Numbered from the stretch's first letter, positions 27,204-37,018 are shown. The stretch: 63,619 bases of DNA from Lutibacter sp. (GCF_013139515.1 NZ_WTAR01000015.1:1-63619), one strand, 5' to 3'. The notes: generated by a model not told the origin, from the sequence alone. A program made the numbers and translations.

Positions 27204-28679
27204 ATGAGTAAGAAATTAACAAAGAGAGAAGATGGCTATTCTAAATGGTATAATGAATTAGTTGTAAAGGCTGATTTAGCTGAAAATTCAGGAGTAAGAG
27301 GTTGTATGGTAATAAAACCATATGGTTATGCAATTTGGGAAAAAATGCAAGCTGAATTAGATAGAAAGTTTAAAGAAACAGGTCATGAAAATGCATATTT
27401 TCCATTATTTATACCAAAATCATTTTTAAGTAAAGAAGCGGCTCACGTTGATGGATTTGCAAAAGAGTGTGCAGTGGTTACACATTATCGTTTAAAAAAT
27501 GCTGAAGATGGAAGTGGAGTTGTAGTTGATCCTGATGCTAAATTAGAAGAAGAATTGATAGTTAGACCAACTTCAGAAACCATTATTTGGGACACGTATA
27601 GAAGATGGATAGAATCTTATAGAGATTTACCTTTAAAAATTAATCAATGGGCAAATGTAGTACGTTGGGAAATGCGAACCAGATTATTTTTAAGAACTGC
27701 TGAATTTTTATGGCAAGAAGGGCATACAGCACACGAAACAAAAAATGAAGCTCTAGAGGAAGCAGAGTTAATGTTAAATGTGTATGCTGAATTTGCTGAA
27801 GAACATATGGCAATGCCAGTAATTAAAGGTTTAAAAACCGAAAGTGAACGTTTTGCTGGAGCTGAAGAAACTTATTGCATTGAAGGTTTAATGCAAGATG
27901 GTAAAGCATTACAAGCAGGAACTTCACATTTTTTAGGTCAAAATTTTGCAAAAGCGTTTGATGTAAAATTTACTTCAAAAGAAGGAAAGAGAGAATATGT
28001 TTGGGCAACATCTTGGGGTGTTTCAACACGTTTAATGGGGGCTTTAATTATGACACATTCAGATGATTTAGGGTTGGTGCTTCCACCAAAATTAGCGCCA
28101 ATTCAAGTGGTGATAATTCCTATTCATAGAAACGATGAGCAATTAGATGCAATTTCAGTAAAAGTAAATGAAATAGTAAAAGAGTTACGTAAAAAGGGTG
28201 TTTCAGTTAAATATGATAATAGAACAACTTATAAACCAGGTTGGAAATTTGCTGAATATGAATTGAAAGGTGTGCCATTACGAATTGCAATGGGACCAAG
28301 AGATTTAGAAAATGGAACGCTAGAAATTGCTCGTAGAGATACTTTAGAAAAGAAAAATATATCTCAAGACACTATTGTTAGTTATGTTGAAAAAACATTG
28401 GAAGAGATTCAAAATAACTTATATAATAAAGCTTTAGATTATAGAGAAACGCATATTACTGAAGTAAATACTTTTGAAGAATTTAAAGATGTTTTAAACA
28501 ATAAGGCAGGTTTTGTCTCAGCACATTGGGATGGAACTACTGCAACAGAAGATAAAATTAAAGATTTAACAAAAGCAACGATAAGATGTATTCCTTTAAA
28601 TAATAAAATTGAAGAAGGAAAGTGCATATTTACTGGAGAAAAGTCAGTTCAAAGAGTATTATTTGCAAAAGCTTATTAA
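27204..28679 (+). CDS. proS: Prolyl-tRNA synthetase, archaeal/eukaryotic type
   Basis: Charges tRNA-Pro with proline. The 491-residue size, the lack of the ~180-residue bacterial editing insertion, the N-terminal [30 protein letters not shown] (motif 2 region) and [17 protein letters not shown], and the C-terminal extension ending in ...KAY all mark the archaeal/eukaryotic-like class II ProRS used by many Bacteroidota. It is followed by the tRNA-Glu-rpsT unit on the same strand, which has its own promoter. Confidence 0.97.
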   Translation: MSKKLTKREDGYSKWYNELVVKADLAENSGVRGCMVIKPYGYAIWEKMQAELDRKFKETGHENAYFPLFIPKSFLSKEAAHVDGFAKECAVVTHYRLKNAEDGSGVVVDPDAKLEEELIVRPTSETIIWDTYRRWIESYRDLPLKINQWANVVRWEMRTRLFLRTAEFLWQEGHTAHETKNEALEEAELMLNVYAEFAEEHMAMPVIKGLKTESERFAGAEETYCIEGLMQDGKALQAGTSHFLGQNFAKAFDVKFTSKEGKREYVWATSWGVSTRLMGALIMTHSDDLGLVLPPKLAPIQVVIIPIHRNDEQLDAISVKVNEIVKELRKKGVSVKYDNRTTYKPGWKFAEYELKGVPLRIAMGPRDLENGTLEIARRDTLEKKNISQDTIVSYVEKTLEEIQNNLYNKALDYRETHITEVNTFEEFKDVLNNKAGFVSAHWDGTTATEDKIKDLTKATIRCIPLNNKIEEGKCIFTGEKSVQRVLFAKAY

Positions 28680-28693
28680 TTTTTTTAAAAAAG

Positions 28694-28724
28694 TTTTGCA
28701 GATTGAAAAATAGTTGTATTTTTG
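28694..28724 (+). promoter_or_regulatory. Promoter of the tRNA-Glu-rpsT unit
   Basis: TTTTG (28694-28698), 18-nt spacer, TATTTTTG (28717-28724): an excellent Bacteroidota promoter. Confidence 0.8.
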
Positions 28725-28730
28725 CATCCG

Positions 28731-28752
28731 CAATGACGAAATACTGTCATTG
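28731..28752 (+). other. Hairpin at the 5' end of the tRNA-Glu precursor
   Basis: CAATGAC and GTCATTG pair perfectly around an 8-nt loop. It starts within 1-2 nt of the predicted transcription start and lies 13 bp before the tRNA. Confidence 0.6.
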
Positions 28753-28765
28753 TAAAAAACAAAGC

Positions 28766-28837
28766 GGTCCGTTCGTCTAGGGGTTAGGACGCATGGTTTT
28801 CATCCATGTAACAGGGGTTCGATTCCCCTACGGACTA
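28766..28837 (+). tRNA. tRNA-Glu (anticodon TTC)
   Basis: 72-nt cloverleaf: acceptor GGTCCGT/ACGGACT with discriminator A, D-arm with AGGGGTTAGGA, anticodon stem CATGG/CCATG with loop TTTTCAT (anticodon TTC), T-arm AGGGGTTCGATTCCCCT. CCA is not encoded. It is read from a strong promoter together with rpsT, which begins 24 bp downstream without a terminator between. Confidence 0.97.
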
Positions 28838-28861
28838 CAATAAATAATTAAAAAATTAAAA

Positions 28862-29113
28862 ATGGCAAATCACAAGTCAGCATTAAAAAGAATTAGAGCT
28901 AATAGCGTAAAGCAATTAAGAAATAAATATCAGCACAAAACAACTCGTAATGCTGTTAGAGATTTACGTGCTGCTACTGATAAGAAAGAAGCTGAGGCGT
29001 TATTTCCAAAAGTAGCTGCAATGCTTGATAAATTGGCTAAAAGCAATATTATCCATAAAAACAAAGCGAGTAATTTAAAATCTAAATTAGCTAAGCACGT
29101 AGCAGCAATTTAA
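28862..29113 (+). CDS. rpsT: 30S ribosomal protein S20
   Basis: 83 residues, Lys/Ala/Arg-rich and helical, with the family features [14 protein letters not shown] at the start, [19 protein letters not shown] in the middle and the [17 protein letters not shown] end. It has no promoter of its own in the 24 bp behind the tRNA-Glu gene, so its mRNA must arise by cleavage at the tRNA 3' end. A terminator follows at 29140. Confidence 0.97.
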   Translation: MANHKSALKRIRANSVKQLRNKYQHKTTRNAVRDLRAATDKKEAEALFPKVAAMLDKLAKSNIIHKNKASNLKSKLAKHVAAI

Positions 29114-29139
29114 TTTTTAACTTATTATAATTTATTACA

Positions 29140-29169
29140 TAAAGCATTCTAGAAATAGAATGCTTTTTT
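29140..29169 (+). terminator. Terminator of tRNA-Glu-rpsT
   Basis: Perfect stem AAGCATTCT/AGAATGCTT with a 6-nt loop and six T. Confidence 0.85.
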
Positions 29170-29195
29170 GTTTTACAATAAATCTTAAAATAAGC

Positions 29196-30473
29196 TTACC
29201 ACTCATAAGATCTATTGGCGTCTAATCGAATAAAAATAAAGAGTAGTACTGTAAAACCCCAAAGGCCAGAACCGCCATAGCTAAAAAATGGAAGCGGAAT
29301 CCCAATGGTAGGTAATAAACCTATTACCATACCAATATTTATAGTGAAATGTGTAAAAAATATGGCTGCAATGCTATATCCATAAACTCTACTAAATTTT
29401 GATTTCTGTCGCTCAGCAATATGGATAATTCTTAATAAAAAGAATATGAATAAAAATATAACAGCAACACTTCCTACAAATCCCCATTCTTCACCTACCG
29501 TTGTAAAAATATAATCTGTTTGTTGTTCTGGAACAAAATCACCTTGTGTTCTTTCTCCGTCTAAAAAACCTTTTCCGGTTAAACCTCCAGAGGCAATGGT
29601 TATTACAGATTGATTTGTGTTGTAGCCAATATTTTTAATGTCTTGTGTTTTTCCTAATAGTATATCAAATCTATCTCTATGTCGTTGTTCAAAAACGTGA
29701 TTGAATACAAAATTTACACTAATAATAAATAATACAGATATAATATAAATTCCTATAATTTTTAGCCAACCTTTTTTAAAGGCTTTTTTTCTGTAGAAGT
29801 TAAAGTATACAACTATAATAAAAAATAAGGCAAAAGAACTTATTAGTGTATAAAAATAGCCAAAGTATAAGGTGGTAATAAAAAGAATGATTGCTATAAA
29901 TCCAATGCTAACATAATAAATAGGTAGACCTTCTCTATAAAGCACAAATATAAAAGCAAAATATACAAGTGCAGAACCAGGATCGGGTTGTAGTGTAATT
30001 AAAAATGCAGGAAAAAATAAAATGAGGAATGCTTGTATTTGTGTGTTCCATTTTTTTAAATTAAACTGCTTATCACTTACTAATTTTGCGATAGCTAAAG
30101 CTGTTGCTGCTTTTGCAAATTCTGAAGGTTGAATACTAAAACCACCTAAATCATACCAGGATGTTGCACCATTTATGTTTTTTCCTAAAATAAAAAGACC
30201 AACTAAAGAAGTTAAGCTTATTAAATATAATATGGAAGCAAATTTTTCATAAAATTTAGCCTCAAATAGTAGAATTATTAGAATAAGTGGAAAACTAAGA
30301 CCTATCCATATAAGTTGTTTTCCATATTCAGTTGAAAAATTAACTAAACTAATTTTAGTTTCTGTAATTGTTGCTGAATAAATATTTATCCACCCAATAA
30401 AAATTAATAGAAAATAAATAAGGATAAGTATCCAATCTATTCCGTAAAATATGTTGGTTTTTCTAATTCTCAA
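29196..30473 (-). CDS. rodA: Peptidoglycan glycosyltransferase RodA (SEDS family)
   Basis: 425 residues with about ten membrane segments. It polymerises lipid II in the elongation machinery together with PBP2. SEDS signatures are present: IQPSEFAKAATALAIAKLVSD (about 111-131), LQPDPGSALVY and FFSYGGSGLWG near the C-terminus. Its start overlaps the end of mrdA by 11 bp, indicating translational coupling. Last gene of the shape operon. Confidence 0.95.
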   Translation of the reverse strand: MRIRKTNIFYGIDWILILIYFLLIFIGWINIYSATITETKISLVNFSTEYGKQLIWIGLSFPLILIILLFEAKFYEKFASILYLISLTSLVGLFILGKNINGATSWYDLGGFSIQPSEFAKAATALAIAKLVSDKQFNLKKWNTQIQAFLILFFPAFLITLQPDPGSALVYFAFIFVLYREGLPIYYVSIGFIAIILFITTLYFGYFYTLISSFALFFIIVVYFNFYRKKAFKKGWLKIIGIYIISVLFIISVNFVFNHVFEQRHRDRFDILLGKTQDIKNIGYNTNQSVITIASGGLTGKGFLDGERTQGDFVPEQQTDYIFTTVGEEWGFVGSVAVIFLFIFFLLRIIHIAERQKSKFSRVYGYSIAAIFFTHFTINIGMVIGLLPTIGIPLPFFSYGGSGLWGFTVLLFIFIRLDANRSYEW

Positions 30474-32319
30474 TGGTAGATTTTTCTTTTAATTGTTTAT
30501 CATATTCCTCTTGTAAGCTTCCTTCAAACATACGTTTTTCTTCCCAAGGTCTCACAGTTTTCCCGTTTAGATATTTTTCAATCATTAAACTAGCAATTGG
30601 ACCGGCCCATCTTGAACCCCAATAACCGTTTTCAACAAAAACAGCAATTGCTATTTGCGGATTGCCTTTAGGTGCAAAAGCAATAAACACCGAGTGATCT
30701 TGTCCGTGTGAATTTTCAGATGTTCCAGTTTTTCCACAAATTTCTAACCCTTTTACTTTAGACCAACTTGCTGTACCGTGGGGCTTTTCAAAAACATTGA
30801 ATAAACCTTCAATTACAGGTTCAAAATGTTCTTTATTAATAGTTGTTTTTTTTAAGGTAGTAAATCTTGTATCTAACTCTTTATCTTTAATTTTTTTTAC
30901 AATGTGTGGTGTGTAAAAAACACCTTTATTTGCAACAATTGCGGTCATGTTTGCTAGCTGAATAGGCGTGGTTAAAATTTCTCCTTGACCAATGGCATTA
31001 GAAATTGTTGTAACAGCTCTCCAACCACCATTTGGATAGTATTTATTGTAGAAATTTTCATCTGGAATTAAACCTTTTTGACCTACAGATAAATCGTTAT
31101 TTAAAAAATTTCCTAAGCCAAAACTTTTAACATTAGTATTCCAAACTTTCATTCCTTCTGAAGGTGTAGGGTATTTCTCAATAGTTTTTCTGTAAGCATT
31201 TGAAAAGTAACTATTGCATGAGCGATATATTGCTTTATTTAATTTTACAGGACTACCATGGGTTTCGCAGTGGCATTTCATAAAAGCCTCTTTTCTACTT
31301 CCGTACCTATAACCACCATAACATTTAATAGCAGTATTGGTGTCAATTACATTTTCTTGTAAGGCAACTAAAGCAGATATTACTTTAAAAGGAGATCCTG
31401 GAGGGTATTGTGCTTGTAATCCCCTATCTAATAATGGGCGATTTATGGTATCAAGGTATAGTTTTGTAAAGTTTTTAGAGCGCTCTCTTCCAACCATTAA
31501 ATTTGGATTGTAGGTTGGAGTAGAAATCATAGCTAAAATTTCACCTGATGAAGGTTCTATTGCAACAATTCCTCCTCGTTTGTTGGTCATTAATGCTTCG
31601 CCGTATTGCTGTAATTTTATATCTATTGTTAATGTTAAATCTTTACCAGGAATAGGTAGTGTATCATAAATTCCATTTTTGTAAGAGCCAATTTCTTTGT
31701 TAAATCTATCTCTTTGTATATGTTTAACTCCTTTAGTTCCACGTAAAGTATTTTCGTATGTTTTTTCAACTCCAGCTGTTCCAATAAGTTCACCTAATTG
31801 ATAATAAGGGTTTTTCTTAATTAAGCTTTCGTTTACTTCACTTATATAGCCTAAAACATTTGGAGCGGTATTTATAGGATATTCTCTTAATAAACGTTTT
31901 TGAATGTAAAAGCCATCAAACTTGTGCATTTTTTCTTGTAAATACGCAAAATCGTTTTTAGATAATTGAGCTAAAAAAGTGGAAGGGATTCTTGTTGAAT
32001 AGCGCCTAGCTTTCAATATTTTTTTAATGAAATCTTTTTTACTTATTTTAAGTAAAGTACAAAATTCAATAGTATCTAATGGTTTTACTTCTCTAGGAAT
32101 TACCATAATATCATATGATAATTGGTTAGCAACCAATAAAACACCATTTCTATCATAAATATAACCTCTTTCAGGATAATCATATACAATTTTTACAGCT
32201 GAATTATTTACAGTTGGTTTGTTGTAGGTATTATTTACAACTTGCAAATAAAAGAGACGAATTATAAAGATTAGCCCTATAAAAATAATGATAAATGATA
32301 ACAAGCCAGTCCTTTTCAT
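30463..32319 (-). CDS. mrdA: Penicillin-binding protein 2 (elongasome transpeptidase)
   Basis: 618 residues: one N-terminal membrane helix (about 5-26), a pedestal/dimerisation domain beginning YPERGYIYDRNGVLL (about 48-62), and a transpeptidase domain with SPFK (309-312, active-site Ser309), SCN (about 367-369) and CGKTGTSEN (about 530). It cross-links side-wall peptidoglycan made by RodA. It overlaps rodA by 11 bp and lies 89 bp after mreD. Confidence 0.95.
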   Translation of the reverse strand: MKRTGLLSFIIIFIGLIFIIRLFYLQVVNNTYNKPTVNNSAVKIVYDYPERGYIYDRNGVLLVANQLSYDIMVIPREVKPLDTIEFCTLLKISKKDFIKKILKARRYSTRIPSTFLAQLSKNDFAYLQEKMHKFDGFYIQKRLLREYPINTAPNVLGYISEVNESLIKKNPYYQLGELIGTAGVEKTYENTLRGTKGVKHIQRDRFNKEIGSYKNGIYDTLPIPGKDLTLTIDIKLQQYGEALMTNKRGGIVAIEPSSGEILAMISTPTYNPNLMVGRERSKNFTKLYLDTINRPLLDRGLQAQYPPGSPFKVISALVALQENVIDTNTAIKCYGGYRYGSRKEAFMKCHCETHGSPVKLNKAIYRSCNSYFSNAYRKTIEKYPTPSEGMKVWNTNVKSFGLGNFLNNDLSVGQKGLIPDENFYNKYYPNGGWRAVTTISNAIGQGEILTTPIQLANMTAIVANKGVFYTPHIVKKIKDKELDTRFTTLKKTTINKEHFEPVIEGLFNVFEKPHGTASWSKVKGLEICGKTGTSENSHGQDHSVFIAFAPKGNPQIAIAVFVENGYWGSRWAGPIASLMIEKYLNGKTVRPWEEKRMFEGSLQEEYDKQLKEKSTIEN

Positions 32320-32408
32320 GTGTCTTGTTTAATAGTTTATTAGTGGTTAAATATTGTTTTTTTAAAGCTAGTTATTTTTTTGAAATTAAAAGCAACAAGT
32401 AGTATTAT

Positions 32409-32915
32409 TTATTTCTTTTTAACAAATAAGAAAATTCCTAAAAGAATAATTATTATAGTAAATATACTTGTAAAAAAAGTAGTTGAAATAATAGATGTAA
32501 AAGCATTTGAGCTAAAATATTCTAATGAAAATAATATAAAATGATGTATAATTGTTAACGTAACGATGTACAAAAATATTTTATCAAATGAAATTGATCT
32601 TAGATTAAAAAGTAAATAATCAAAATCACTTTTTCTTAAAACAGCTTTTAAAATTGGAAGTCTAATAAATGCTATAAATACTGTTGCCGCAGCATTTACA
32701 CCTCCTGAATTTGAAAAAAAATCTATTGAAATTCCTAAAAAGAAACTTGTAATTAAAAATACGCTTTTATTTTTTTTAATAGGAAATAAGAAAATCCAAG
32801 TTATATATACAAACGGATTTAAATAACCAAAAAGGTTCACATTATTTAAAATGAGTACTTGTAAAAGTACTAAAAAAATAAAGCGAACTGTATTTGATAG
32901 TATTAAATTATTCAT
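32409..32915 (-). CDS. mreD: Rod shape-determining protein MreD
   Basis: 168 residues, strongly hydrophobic with about five membrane segments and a basic C-terminal tip (FLFVKKK). Sequence conservation in this family is low; it is assigned by size, topology, the NLFGYLNPFVYITWIFLFP-like start and its place between mreC (8-bp overlap) and mrdA. It links MreC/MreB to the cell wall synthases. Confidence 0.9.
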   Translation of the reverse strand: MNNLILSNTVRFIFLVLLQVLILNNVNLFGYLNPFVYITWIFLFPIKKNKSVFLITSFFLGISIDFFSNSGGVNAAATVFIAFIRLPILKAVLRKSDFDYLLFNLRSISFDKIFLYIVTLTIIHHFILFSLEYFSSNAFTSIISTTFFTSIFTIIIILLGIFLFVKKK

Positions 32916-33738
32916 TATTAGTTTGCTGCTCTAGCTGGTTTTGTTCTTTTTTTTGAAGATTATCAACAATTTGTACATAACCAATTGAGGTCATATCATT
33001 AAATAATAATGTGTTTATTTGTTGGTATTTGTTGTTTTCAAATATAAAATCTTTTATAATACCCACATGAATTCCTTCTGGGAAAATAGCCGATTTTCCT
33101 CCGGTTATAATTGTATCACCAACTTTAATTACAGCTTGTCTAGGTATGTCTTCAAGTTGAGCTGTTGTGTGGTTTTCTCCATTCCAACTTAAAGTTCCAT
33201 AATGATTGCTATTTTTTAAACGAACATTTATTTTAGAGTAACCATTTAATATAGAAAGAACAGTACTATAATTTGAAGAAGTGTTTTTAACTACTCCAAT
33301 AATTCCAAGACTGTTTATAACTCCTAAATCAGTTGCCAACCCTTGCTTAGTTCCTTTATTAAGTGTTAAAATATTGTTTCTGTTGGTGTAATTATTTTTA
33401 ATAACTTTTGCTACTGAATATTCATATTTTTGGAAAAATTTAACAGTGTCAATTACAGTATAATTTTCTTTTGTATAGTTAATTTCCTTTTTGTTTAAAA
33501 GATTTTTTAAACGAACATTTTCTTCAATTAAAAGTTTATTTTCATCTCTTAAAAGAAAAAATTCATTCACATTATTAACAGTATTATATAAGCCGCCTGT
33601 AATAAAATTAGCGGAATTTACAAATTTACTGGTGTGATAAGAATGTTGTTGGATTGTAAAAGTTATAGCTAAAATTTCTAACAATAAAAATAGCAGAAAG
33701 TATCTAAATTTTCTAATAAAATAAATTATTTGCTGCAT
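32908..33738 (-). CDS. mreC: Rod shape-determining protein MreC
   Basis: 276 residues: one N-terminal membrane helix (about 12-29), a coiled coil (about 60-90, DENKLLIEENVRLKNLL), and a periplasmic double beta-barrel with LGIIGVVKNTSSNYSTVLSIL and GDTIITGGKSAIFPEGIHVG, which are conserved MreC motifs. The C-terminus is Gln/Asn-rich. It connects MreB inside with PBP2 outside. It lies 22 bp after mreB and overlaps mreD by 8 bp. Confidence 0.95.
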   Translation of the reverse strand: MQQIIYFIRKFRYFLLFLLLEILAITFTIQQHSYHTSKFVNSANFITGGLYNTVNNVNEFFLLRDENKLLIEENVRLKNLLNKKEINYTKENYTVIDTVKFFQKYEYSVAKVIKNNYTNRNNILTLNKGTKQGLATDLGVINSLGIIGVVKNTSSNYSTVLSILNGYSKINVRLKNSNHYGTLSWNGENHTTAQLEDIPRQAVIKVGDTIITGGKSAIFPEGIHVGIIKDFIFENNKYQQINTLLFNDMTSIGYVQIVDNLQKKEQNQLEQQTNNE

Positions 33739-33760
33739 AAATTAATTAAAGAAAGTTGAA

Positions 33761-34789
33761 CTATTTCATTAATACATTTTTGTATTTTTCAATGTCTTTT
33801 AAAGCAATTCCAGTACCTCTTACAACTGCTCTTAATGGGTCTTCAGCAACATACACGGGTAAATCTGTCTTTCTAGATAAACGTTTGTCTAAACCTCTAA
33901 GCATTGACCCACCACCTGCTAAATATATTCCAGTATTATAAATGTCTGCAGCCAATTCAGGAGGAGTTCTAGATAATGTTTCCATAACAGCATCTTCAAT
34001 TCTTAAAATAGATTTATCTAATGCTTTTGAAATTTCTCTAAATGAAATTTGAACTTGTTTTGGCTTTCCACTTAATAAATCACGTCCCTGAACTAACATA
34101 TCTTCTGGTGGAGTTTCTAAATCTTCAGTAGCTGCACCAATTTGAATTTTAATTCTTTCAGACGTTCGTTCACCAACATATAAGTTATGTTGGGTACGCA
34201 TATAATAAGCAATATCAGAAGTAAAAACGTCTCCTGCAACTTTTACAGATTTATCGCAAACAATACCTCCTAAAGCAATTACTGCAATTTCAGTAGTACC
34301 ACCACCTATATCAATAATCATATTTCCTTTAGGTTGCATAATGTCAATACCAATACCAATTGCAGCAGCCATTGGTTCATGAATTAAATAAATTTCTTTA
34401 GCATTCATGTGCTCTGCGGAGTCAATTACGGCACGCTTTTCAACTTCAGTAATTCCAGAAGGAATACAAATTACCATGCGTAATGATGGTGAAAAAAAGC
34501 GCTTTTTAATATTTGGAATATTTTTGATAAACTCTTTTATCATTTGTTCCGAAGCTTCAAAATCTGCAATTACACCGTCTTTTAAAGGTCTAATAGTTTT
34601 AATATTTTCATGAGTTTTTCCTTGCATTAAACTAGCCTGTTTGCCAATTGCAATTATTTTTCCACTGTTTCTATCTCTAGCTACAATAGAAGGAGCATCT
34701 ACAACAACTTTACCATCATGAATTATTAGTGTATTTGCAGTACCTAAATCAATGGCAATGTCTTCAGTCATAAAGTCGAAAAAACCCAT
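33761..34789 (-). CDS. mreB: Rod shape-determining actin homologue MreB
   Basis: 342 residues. An actin-fold ATPase that forms membrane-associated filaments guiding the elongasome. Phosphate loops IAIDLGTANTLI (about 11-22) and IDIGGGTTEIAVIALGG (about 159-175), and the adenosine region YLAGGGSMLRGLD near 290, are intact. A TAACTTTG element at 34831 in the 55-bp gap behind purH gives it a likely promoter of its own. Confidence 0.98.
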   Translation of the reverse strand: MGFFDFMTEDIAIDLGTANTLIIHDGKVVVDAPSIVARDRNSGKIIAIGKQASLMQGKTHENIKTIRPLKDGVIADFEASEQMIKEFIKNIPNIKKRFFSPSLRMVICIPSGITEVEKRAVIDSAEHMNAKEIYLIHEPMAAAIGIGIDIMQPKGNMIIDIGGGTTEIAVIALGGIVCDKSVKVAGDVFTSDIAYYMRTQHNLYVGERTSERIKIQIGAATEDLETPPEDMLVQGRDLLSGKPKQVQISFREISKALDKSILRIEDAVMETLSRTPPELAADIYNTGIYLAGGGSMLRGLDKRLSRKTDLPVYVAEDPLRAVVRGTGIALKDIEKYKNVLMK

Positions 34790-34830
34790 ACTATATTAAT
34801 TGTTTTTTTAATTTTTAAATTGGAATCTCA

Positions 34831-34838
34831 CAAAGTTA
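34831..34838 (-). promoter_or_regulatory. Putative -7 element of the mreB operon
   Basis: Reads TAACTTTG on the minus strand, 42 bp before the mreB start codon and just after the purH stop. Confidence 0.45.
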
Positions 34839-34844
34839 CTAAAA

Positions 34845-36371
34845 TTAGTGTTTAAAATGACGTGTTCCGGTAAATATCATTGACATTTTATGTTCGTTAC
34901 AATAATCAATAGATAATTGATCTTTTATGGAGCCACCTGGTTGAATTACAGCTTTAATTCCTGCGTTATCAGCAATTTCAACACAATCAGGAAATGGAAA
35001 AAAAGCATCACTTGCCATTACAGCACCATTTAAATTAAATTTAAAATGAGTAGCTTTTGTAATAGATTGATTTAAAGCATCTACACGACTAGTTTGTCCT
35101 GTTCCGCTTGCGCAAAGTTGTTTATCTTTTACCAAAACAATGGTGTTAGATTTGGTATGTTTACAAATTTTTGAAGCGAAAAGTAAATCTTCTAACTCTT
35201 TATTTGTAGGCTCTTCAAATGTTGAAGTAGTTATAACACTTGCATCATCAGTTTTAGTATCTTTAGCTTGAAATAATACGCCGTTTAGCGCCGTTCTATA
35301 TTGAGTTTTAGGTAATTTAATATTTTTTTGAATTAAAATAATTCGATTCTTTTTACCTTTCAAAATTTCTAAAGCTTCAACAGTATAACTTGGTGCAATT
35401 ACAACTTCGCAAAACAATTTGTGAATTTCTGAAGCAGTATCTGCATCAATTTCTTTATTTGAAATTAAAACCCCACCAAATGCTGAAGTTGGATCGCCAG
35501 CCAATGCATCTAAATAAGCTTGTTTTAAAGTTGCTCTTTGAGCTAAACCACAAGCGTTATTGTGTTTTAAAATTGCAAAAGTTGGCGTGTCATTTTTAAA
35601 TTCTTGAATTAAATTTACTGCAGCATCAACATCTAATAAGTTATTGTAAGAAAGCTCTTTACCATGTAATTTATCAAAAAGACTTTCTAAATCACCAAAG
35701 AAATACCCTTTTTGATGTGGGTTTTCTCCGTAACGTAACGTTGAAACGGTATCAAAACTTTGTCTAAAAGTAACTTCATCATTATTTAAGTAGTTAAAAA
35801 TAGCGGTATCATAATGACTAGAAATTGCAAATGATTTTGCAGCAAAACGTTTACGTTGTTCTAAAGTTGTTTCTCCGTTAGTTTCATCAATTATTTGAAG
35901 AAATTCAGGGTATTGGTTCATTGAAGAAACACAAATAACATCTTTAAAGTTTTTTGCGGCTGCTCTTATTAGTGAAATACCACCAATATCAATTTTTTCA
36001 ATAATATCTTGCTCTGAAGCTCCACTTAAAACTGTTTTTTCAAACGGATACAAATCAACAATTACAATATCAATTTCAGGAATGTTAAATTCATTTAATT
36101 GTGAGACATCATTTTCATTTTCTCGTCTAGATAAAATTCCACCAAAAACTTTTGGATGCAACGTTTTAACTCTTCCACCTAAAATTGAAGGGTACGATGT
36201 TAAATCTTCAACAGGAATAACATTAATTCCTAGTTCTTTTATAAATTTTTCAGTTCCTCCGGTAGAATAAATGGTAATTCCAAGTGCGTTTAATTTTTGT
36301 ACAATTGGTTCTAAACCATCTTTGTGAAATACAGAAATTAAGGCAGATGTTGCTTTTTTAGGTGAATTCAT
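34845..36371 (-). CDS. purH: Bifunctional AICAR formyltransferase / IMP cyclohydrolase
   Basis: Performs the last two steps of IMP synthesis. 508 residues: an N-terminal MGS-like IMP cyclohydrolase (about 1-195, with YSTGGTEKFI and GGRVKTLHP) and a C-terminal AICAR transformylase (about 200-508, with LRYGENPHQKG, the catalytic LKHNNACGLA and the SDAFFPFPDCVE segment). It is at the head of the mre-rod genes; its own promoter is at 36392-36421. Confidence 0.97.
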   Translation of the reverse strand: MNSPKKATSALISVFHKDGLEPIVQKLNALGITIYSTGGTEKFIKELGINVIPVEDLTSYPSILGGRVKTLHPKVFGGILSRRENENDVSQLNEFNIPEIDIVIVDLYPFEKTVLSGASEQDIIEKIDIGGISLIRAAAKNFKDVICVSSMNQYPEFLQIIDETNGETTLEQRKRFAAKSFAISSHYDTAIFNYLNNDEVTFRQSFDTVSTLRYGENPHQKGYFFGDLESLFDKLHGKELSYNNLLDVDAAVNLIQEFKNDTPTFAILKHNNACGLAQRATLKQAYLDALAGDPTSAFGGVLISNKEIDADTASEIHKLFCEVVIAPSYTVEALEILKGKKNRIILIQKNIKLPKTQYRTALNGVLFQAKDTKTDDASVITTSTFEEPTNKELEDLLFASKICKHTKSNTIVLVKDKQLCASGTGQTSRVDALNQSITKATHFKFNLNGAVMASDAFFPFPDCVEIADNAGIKAVIQPGGSIKDQLSIDYCNEHKMSMIFTGTRHFKH

Positions 36372-36391
36372 AAGTTGTGTTGTTGTTTTGG

Positions 36392-36421
36392 CAAAGCTAA
36401 TAATTATCAGCAGTTTAACAA
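36392..36421 (-). promoter_or_regulatory. purH promoter
   Basis: On the minus strand: TTG (36419-36421), 19-nt spacer, TAGCTTTG (36392-36399), 20 bp before the start codon. Confidence 0.7.
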
Positions 36422-36452
36422 TATAAAATAGATGTAAAAATATCGTATTAAT

Positions 36453-36905
36453 TTATAAAATTTTGGCAACTTTCTCGCAAACAAATTCTAGCAACAATTC
36501 ATCTTCTTTTGAAAAAGGATTTATGGTATGTGAATCAATATCAATTTGACCAATATTTTTATTGTTGCTAAAAATTGGAATTACAATTTCACTTTTAACC
36601 TTAAAACCACAAGAAATGTAATTGTCTTGAGCTTCAACATTTGGCACAATAAAGTTTTTATTACTAACCGCAACTTGTCCGCAAATACCTTTTCCAAAAG
36701 GAATTAGAGTATGCTCAGTAGGTTCTCCAGAAAACTCGGCTAATTTTAATTCTTGTTTAGTGCCGTTTTTAAAATAAAAACCAACCCAATCATAATATTC
36801 AATTTCATGTTTTAAAAAATTACAAATTGATTGAAGTTTTTCAGAAACAGTACTGTTGTTATTAATTATTACAGTTATAGATTCTTTTAATTGATGCGTA
36901 TTCAT
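36453..36905 (-). CDS. GAF-domain protein, free methionine-(R)-sulfoxide reductase-like
   Basis: 150 residues forming a single GAF domain. The fRMsr signatures are present: YDWVGFYF (about 38-45), IPFGKGICGQVA (about 68-79, Cys75), NYISCGFKVKSEIVIPI (Cys99) and IGQIDIDSHTINPFS. The spacing of Cys75 and Cys99 equals that of E. coli Cys94 and catalytic Cys118. The third Cys of the E. coli enzyme (Cys84) is His65 here, so regeneration would have to use another pair. It probably reduces free Met-R-sulfoxide. Single gene with a TAATTTTG element upstream. Confidence 0.82.
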   Translation of the reverse strand: MNTHQLKESITVIINNNSTVSEKLQSICNFLKHEIEYYDWVGFYFKNGTKQELKLAEFSGEPTEHTLIPFGKGICGQVAVSNKNFIVPNVEAQDNYISCGFKVKSEIVIPIFSNNKNIGQIDIDSHTINPFSKEDELLLEFVCEKVAKIL

Positions 36906-36924
36906 TTACTATTGTAGTTTTGTA

Positions 36925-36932
36925 CAAAATTA
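36925..36932 (-). promoter_or_regulatory. Putative -7 element of the fRMsr-like gene
   Basis: Reads TAATTTTG on the minus strand, 19 bp before the start codon. Confidence 0.4.
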
Positions 36933-37010
36933 ATAATAATTTAATGTTTTTACCTATATTTAAATTAACAACAATCTAAATATAATACGATATAAAATAA
37001 TAATCTGTCA

Positions 37011-37018
37011 TATTTTTG
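37011..37018 (+). promoter_or_regulatory. Putative -7 element of the Cys-rich lipoprotein gene
   Basis: TATTTTTG, 47 bp before the ATG; no clear -33 element. Confidence 0.4.
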
